Below are positions 60,983 through 64,000 of a DNA stretch of 64,000 nucleotides, in pieces (position 1 is the stretch's first letter; each line of letters begins with the position of its first letter). Source of the stretch: Kribbella sp. ALI-6-A (lineage in GTDB: Bacteria; Actinomycetota; Actinomycetes; Propionibacteriales; Kribbellaceae). The position numbers and the translations under genes are program-made. The stretch is taken from the NCBI RefSeq assembly GCF_001984195.1, contig NZ_MTQN01000011.1, positions 62,001 through 126,000 of the forward strand. Reading direction: 5' to 3'. Below the pieces are notes generated by a model. The model ran no database searches. It had not been told where the DNA came from and was given only the letters and a program-made list of their open reading frames with translations.

Positions 60983-63729
60983 GTCAGCCGTCGGGCCGGC
61001 ATGTCCTGCCGCGGCTTCTCGTTCGGCGCGATCCGGATCGTCGTGTCGAGCACCGTCGCGCCCTGCGCCGCGACCAGCACCGACCGCAGATCCAGCCGCA
61101 CGACCTCCTCCAGCTCCAACGTCAACCGCGAAACCCGGTGCAGCAGGTTCTCGATCGCGGCGATGTCCACCGGATCCGACCCGCGGTACCCGTACAGCAA
61201 CGGCGCCGCCCGCACCTCCCGCACCATCTCCGCCGCATCGGCCGTCGTCAGCGGTGGCATCCGGTACGACCGGTCGCCGAGCAGATCGGTCGCCACGCCG
61301 GACAACCCGAACGACACCACCGGCCCGAACGCGACGTCCTCCTGCGCCGAGATCACCACCGGCACCCCCGGCGGCGCCATCTTCTGTACGACGAACTGCG
61401 CCCGCGCCGGGTCCGACGCGACCCCGAAGGTCCGCGTCATCTCCGCCCACGCCTCGCGCATGTCGTCCTCGTCGTGGATGTGCCGCCAGATGTCGGCCAG
61501 GTCCGGCCGCATCCGCCACTGCTCGGCGGTCGCCTTGAGGATCACCTCGTAGCCGAGATCGGCCGCCCGCGCGACCGCCTCGTCGGCCGACAGCACCGGG
61601 AACGCCGGCAGCACGCTGATGTCGTAGAAGCTGAGCAGCCGCTGGCGATCCGCGTCGTCCAGGTCGGCGCCGGCCGGATGCCGCTGCAGGAACTCCTGCA
61701 CGAAGTCCTCCGCACCGGCCGAGTCGATGTTGGGCAGGACCGGGATCTGGTCGTCCGCCCGCTGCCGCCACTCGGCGTACTGGGTCGCCTTGGCCAGCGC
61801 GCCGACGGCGTACTGCGGGGACAGGAACGACGGGATCGAGCCGCGCGCCGCGCCGCCCTGCTCGCCGGGGACGCGAAGCTGCTCGGGCACGCTGCGCGAC
61901 GCGAGGAATGTCGACAGGACCGGCTTGTCCGAGCCCGCCGCGGCGGCCGCGAGCACCTGGGCGACCTCGGCCACGTTCGACTGGACCGGCGGGGTGAAGA
62001 TCACCACCACCGAGTGCACCTGGTCGTCGGCGATCACCGCGGTCAGCGCCTCGGAGAAGTCCGACGCCGAGGCGTCGGCGCTGAGCGTGTGGGGCTCCCC
62101 CGCGACGTCCAGCCCGCAGGTGGCCATCATGTCGAGCGCGAGCAGCGTCAGCGCGTCGGAGTTGCTGACGATCGCGACCCGCCGGCCCTTCGGCAACGGC
62201 TGGTGCGCGAGCAGCTGCGCCACGTCGAACAGCTCGCCCGTGGTGTCCACGCCGATCAGCCCGCTCTGCCGGAACAACGAGTCGACCGTTGCCGCCGGCA
62301 AGTGACTGCGCCGGACCGTGTGCCCGAGCGGAACGCCCTGGGTGGCCCGCCCCGACTTCAGCGCGATCACCGGCTTACGGCGCGCCAGCCGCCGCGCGAC
62401 CCGGCTGAACTTGCGCGGATTGCCGAGCGACTCCAGGTAGAGCAGGACCACCTCGGTGGACTCGTCGGAGTACCAGTACTGCATCAGGTCGTTGCCGGAC
62501 ACATCGGCCCGGTTGCCCGCCGACACGAAGCTCGACAGCCCGAGACCGCGCCCGACCATGTCGGCCAGGATCGACACGCCGAGCGCGCCGGACTGGCAGA
62601 AGAACGCCACCCGCCCCGGACTCGGCATCAGCGGCGACAGTGTCGCGTTGAGCGAGACGCCGGAGGCGGTGTTGATCACGCCGAGCGCGTTCGGCCCGAT
62701 CACGCGCATCCCGTACGAACGGGCGAGCCCGACCAGGCGGCGCTGCCGGCGGCGTCCCTCGGGGCCGACCTCGGCGAAGCCGCTCGACACCACGACCAGC
62801 CCGCGGACGCCCTTCGCGGCGCAGTCCAGCACCACGTCGACGACCGCCTCGGCCGGTACCGCGACCACGGCCAGGTCGACCGTGTCGTCGACGTCCCGGA
62901 TCGTCCCGTACGCCGGGACGCCGTCGATTTCCTCGTCCTTGGTGTCGGTGTTCACGGCGTACAGGCGGCCCGGGAAGCCGGCGTCGCGCAGGTTGCGCAG
63001 CAGCGCGTTGCCGATCGTGCCCTCCCGCCGCGACGCGCCGATCACCGCGACGCTGGCCGGCGTCAGCAACCGGGCGATCGACAGCGCCTCGGACCGCTGC
63101 TCGCGGGCCTGCATCACCTCGAACGACGTGTCGGTGGGCGCGATGTCGAACTCGACCATGATCACGCCGTCCTCGAACTCCCGGGCCACCTTGTAGCCGG
63201 CCTCGGTGAAGACGGTGATCATCTTGCGGTTGTCCGGCAGCACCTCGGCCACGAACCGGGTGATGCCGTGCTCGCGCGCCGCCTGGGCCAGGTGCTCGAG
63301 CAGCAGTTGGCCGAGCCCGCGGCCCTGGTGCGCGTCCTCGATCAGGAACGCGACCTCCGCGGTCCGCCGGCCGGTCCGCTCGTAGCGGCCGACGCCGATC
63401 ATCGCGTCGGCGACGGTGACGATCAGCGCGAGGCGGTCGTGGTAGTCGACCTGGGTGAACCTGGCCACGTCCCGGTCCGACAGTTGCGGGTACGGCGCGA
63501 AGAACCGGTAGTACTTCGACTGCTCCGAGACCCGCGCGTAGAACTCGACCAGCAGGTCGGCGTCGTCCGGTGTGATCGGCCTCAGATGCGCGGTCGCGCC
63601 GTCGCGCAGTACGACGTCCGCCTCGAACTCCACCGGGTAGCCGTCGGGCCGCCCGGCCAGCGGCCGTCCAGCCAGCGGCAGGCCCGCGAGGGTCTGCCCG
63701 GCGGTCTCTGGCTCCTCCGGCGATGTCAC
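60979..63729 (-). CDS. GNAT acetyltransferase / acyl-CoA synthetase (NDP-forming) fusion, Pat-like
   Basis: A 916-residue fusion. The GNAT domain is N-terminal (about 45-200: RPITPDDADLLVEFYARVSEQSKYYRFF; HQGRGLGQLLLEHLAQAAREHG). Then come a CoA-binding domain (about 220-350: ASVAVIGASRREGTIGNALLRNL), a succinyl-CoA-ligase-like domain (about 360-500) and an ATP-grasp domain (about 690-900: YEVILKATAEQW; VVQKMAPPGVPVVISAQEDVAFGPVV). Pat-type enzymes acetylate acyl-CoA synthetases such as Acs or PrpE, and actinobacterial ones have the GNAT first, as here. The N-terminus has an AGLPLAGRPLAGRP repeat. PrpE at 13 kb is a possible target. Confidence 0.88.
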   Translation of the reverse strand: MTSPEEPETAGQTLAGLPLAGRPLAGRPDGYPVEFEADVVLRDGATAHLRPITPDDADLLVEFYARVSEQSKYYRFFAPYPQLSDRDVARFTQVDYHDRLALIVTVADAMIGVGRYERTGRRTAEVAFLIEDAHQGRGLGQLLLEHLAQAAREHGITRFVAEVLPDNRKMITVFTEAGYKVAREFEDGVIMVEFDIAPTDTSFEVMQAREQRSEALSIARLLTPASVAVIGASRREGTIGNALLRNLRDAGFPGRLYAVNTDTKDEEIDGVPAYGTIRDVDDTVDLAVVAVPAEAVVDVVLDCAAKGVRGLVVVSSGFAEVGPEGRRRQRRLVGLARSYGMRVIGPNALGVINTASGVSLNATLSPLMPSPGRVAFFCQSGALGVSILADMVGRGLGLSSFVSAGNRADVSGNDLMQYWYSDESTEVVLLYLESLGNPRKFSRVARRLARRKPVIALKSGRATQGVPLGHTVRRSHLPAATVDSLFRQSGLIGVDTTGELFDVAQLLAHQPLPKGRRVAIVSNSDALTLLALDMMATCGLDVAGEPHTLSADASASDFSEALTAVIADDQVHSVVVIFTPPVQSNVAEVAQVLAAAAAGSDKPVLSTFLASRSVPEQLRVPGEQGGAARGSIPSFLSPQYAVGALAKATQYAEWRQRADDQIPVLPNIDSAGAEDFVQEFLQRHPAGADLDDADRQRLLSFYDISVLPAFPVLSADEAVARAADLGYEVILKATAEQWRMRPDLADIWRHIHDEDDMREAWAEMTRTFGVASDPARAQFVVQKMAPPGVPVVISAQEDVAFGPVVSFGLSGVATDLLGDRSYRMPPLTTADAAEMVREVRAAPLLYGYRGSDPVDIAAIENLLHRVSRLTLELEEVVRLDLRSVLVAAQGATVLDTTIRIAPNEKPRQDMPARRLT

Positions 63730-63794
63730 CCGATCAGCCTACTCACCGGACGGCGGCCTCACGACGCCATTCCGGTGCACGGAAGGTGCTCACA

Positions 63795-63800
63795 TAGGGT
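63795..63800 (+). promoter_or_regulatory. -10-like element of a leaderless promoter
   Basis: TAGGGT ends 8 nt before the ATG of the transporter gene at the right edge. Confidence 0.4.
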
Positions 63801-63808
63801 CTGCAGTC

Positions 63809-64000
63809 ATGTGGTGGCTGAGCGCGCTCGGCGGACTGGGCGTGCTGGTCACGGGTCTGCTCGGGCTGGACGACGCAGCAGGCGTGCTGGAGCGCATCGC
63901 CTCGGTCCTGGTGTTCCTGGTCGCCGTGACGGTGATCGCAGGGCTCGCCGACTCGGCGAAGGTATTCGACGTCGCGGCCCGGGAGGCGGCTTACCTGGCG
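63809..64000 (+). CDS. SLC13/ArsB-type transporter, N-terminal part
   Basis: The first 64 residues of a membrane protein cut by the window edge. WWLSALGGLGVLVTGLLGLDDAAGVLERIASVLVFLVAVTVIAGLADSAKVFDVAAREAA has two helices and the LDDA...LVFLVAVTVIAxLADxxxVFD pattern of ArsB/SLC13-type anion transporters. Substrate (arsenite, dicarboxylate or another anion) is undetermined. Confidence 0.68.
   Translation, partial: MWWLSALGGLGVLVTGLLGLDDAAGVLERIASVLVFLVAVTVIAGLADSAKVFDVAAREAAYLA

Noticed and set aside
1-64000. tRNA, rRNA, insertion sequences, integrase or att sites
   Set aside because: None was recognised on reading either strand; a covariance-model and IS search would be needed to exclude short or decayed copies.

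Overview
The window is high-GC actinobacterial chromosome. SepH (septation), a DUF5998 protein, an LppU-like lipoprotein-type protein, GTG starts, GTGA/ATGA stop-start overlaps and leaderless-looking promoters all fit an actinomycete. Kribbella or a close relative (Kribbellaceae/Nocardioidaceae) is my best guess from style, not from any database match. I saw no rRNA, tRNA, CRISPR array, prophage or transposase.

Layout. 1-13 kb: small enzymes and one- or two-gene regulatory units (VOC proteins, APH-type kinase, phosphatase, MerR/TipA, WYL, Lrp, MazG-like, OsmC, alpha/beta hydrolase). 13-26 kb: propionyl-CoA synthetase-type ligase, threonine dehydratase-like enzyme, rhomboid protease, Cmx-like efflux pump, APC permease, secreted HNH nuclease, YaaA, aldo/keto reductase and PepN. 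26-29.8 kb: sepH, then a short cysteine-rich leader peptide with a hairpin in front of an unknown small gene, then an erythromycin-esterase-family gene.

29.7-43.3 kb is a carbohydrate module. A 1298-residue secreted beta-helix protein (discoidin domain plus two Pectate_lyase_3 units) and a Gfo/Idh/MocA dehydrogenase read rightward. An ABC importer (binding protein, two permeases), an SDR uronate-dehydrogenase-like enzyme, a mannonate-dehydratase-type enolase-superfamily enzyme, a TIM-barrel isomerase and a ROK regulator read leftward. The two transcription units start from the same 25-bp imperfect palindrome, placed in opposite orientation at the two ends of the module. The logic would be: cut polymer outside, import oligomers, oxidise and dehydrate the sugar acid, with one regulator acting on both ends.

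43.3-48.7 kb: a LysR-controlled dapA-like/hydrolase pair, a PhyH-type dioxygenase, a GNAT and a DUF4185 protein with a LacI-type operator. 48.8-53.8 kb: rhodanese, thymidine kinase, subtilase, nucleotide-pyrophosphatase-like protein and DUF5998, a set I recall as conserved near sepH in actinobacteria. 53.8-60 kb: an ABC exporter, P1 peptidase, and a TetR/aldo-keto reductase pair with a duplicated operator. 60-63.7 kb: APH kinase coupled to a GNAT/acyl-CoA synthetase fusion. The right edge enters an SLC13/ArsB-type transporter.

Most notable: the UGU-rich leader peptide with its hairpin (27.93-28.01 kb) and the paired operator of the sugar module. Both come from reading the sequence; no alignment or folding program was run.
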